From the NCBI RefSeq assembly GCF_000421185.1, contig NZ_ATWJ01000015.1:124001-188000 (forward strand): a DNA stretch of 64,000 bases, given 5' to 3'. The stretch is from Ornithinimicrobium pekingense DSM 21552 (GTDB lineage Bacteria; Actinomycetota; Actinomycetes; Actinomycetales; Dermatophilaceae). The notes under the pieces were generated by a model, which saw only the letters and a list, made by a program, of their open reading frames with translations, ran no database searches and was not told the origin of the DNA. Shown piece after piece: positions 63,792 through 64,000 of the stretch; the stretch's first letter is position 1, and the number at the start of each line of letters is the position of its first letter. The position numbers and the translations under genes are program-made.

Positions 63792-64000
63792 GCACCTACG
63801 ACCGCGACCTGACCATCGCCTACTCCAGCCTGGCCCACCGGGTCCCCGGCATCGTGGCGCCCACCGTCGACGGGGTGGAGATCCTGGTCTGCGTCCAGGG
63901 TCTGGGGGAGGCGGGCATGCCGGGGCTCCCGGTCGAGGTGGACCGGGTGGTGACCGTGGACGGCCGGGGCGTCGCGCGTAGCCGCAACGCCGCGATCGAC
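63788..64000 (+). CDS. glycosyltransferase, 5' part only (cut by window edge)
   Basis: The frame opening at GTG 63788 stays open to the window end (71 codons). It reads LTIAYSSLAHRVPGIVAP, then VEILVCVQGLG, and ends VTVDGRGVARSRNAAID. GVARSRNAAID is the signature of GT2-type glycosyltransferases just before their DxD loop. It is coupled to the membrane gene by a 4-bp overlap. Domain content beyond the edge is unknown. Confidence 0.7.
   Translation, partial: MSTYDRDLTIAYSSLAHRVPGIVAPTVDGVEILVCVQGLGEAGMPGLPVEVDRVVTVDGRGVARSRNAAID

Overview
The window is a high-GC (about 73 %, by impression) actinobacterial chromosome segment. Gene content and order point to the Micrococcales, probably the Intrasporangiaceae/Ornithinimicrobiaceae area; that placement is inference. 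Supporting genes are mycothione reductase, two WhiB proteins, MtrAB-LpqB, F420 biosynthesis, an actinobacterial large NAD-glutamate dehydrogenase and PdtaS. No rRNA, tRNA, CRISPR array, insertion sequence or prophage was seen. It is ordinary core chromosome, densely packed, and many neighbouring genes overlap by 4 bp (ATGA or GTGA).

Layout. 1-4.3 kb: F420-type oxidoreductase, acyl-CoA dehydrogenase, PEP-mutase-like protein and serine hydrolase. 4.3-8.9 kb: membrane Ser/Thr kinase, LCP cell-wall ligase and a divergent ExoA-like glycosyltransferase. 8.9-12.8 kb: Rv0909-like small protein, 3-oxoacid CoA-transferase pair, truncated AMP-ligase-like protein and an AlkA-like glycosylase. 13-25 kb: cofE-cofD, WhiB2-like regulator, giant membrane glycosyltransferase with a DUF5719 protein, degenerate zincin, DUF3499, manB, Trm112-like protein and SIS isomerase. 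As remembered, this resembles the M. tuberculosis whiB2/fbiAB/manB region. 24.8-29.6 kb: kynA-kynU-dinB, then mtr. 29.7-44.6 kb: ahcY, mtrA-mtrB-lpqB, comF, hpf, a YcaQ-like glycosylase, a secreted nuclease and secA, mostly a conserved actinobacterial block. 44.6-52.6 kb: Rv3235-like and LysM proteins, a small HTH protein, a SAF/CpaE-like pair, DUF6912, pruA and DUF2505. 52.7-60.9 kb: NAD-GDH, pdtaS, whiB1 and an amidohydrolase. 61-64 kb: the left end of a surface-glycan locus (a two-domain sugar-modifying protein, an ABC-exporter-like membrane half and a glycosyltransferase cut by the window edge).

Three whole-window signals stand out. First, at least 15 genes on both strands have a TANNNT box ending 6-8 nt before the start codon with no Shine-Dalgarno, which suggests widespread leaderless transcription. 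This pattern also settled several starts. Second, TAT/ATA trinucleotides are very rare, yet about three quarters of those counted by eye lie in GTATG/CATAC, often GGTATGCC or GGCATACC. Third, one such leaderless box starts a chain of three interlocked mini-ORFs leading into hpf. This is the best candidate here for an undescribed regulatory system.

Intergenic spaces are short; only 59424-59759 exceeds 300 bp. Several contain strong hairpins, mainly between convergent genes, and two share an identical 19-mer containing the GTATG motif.
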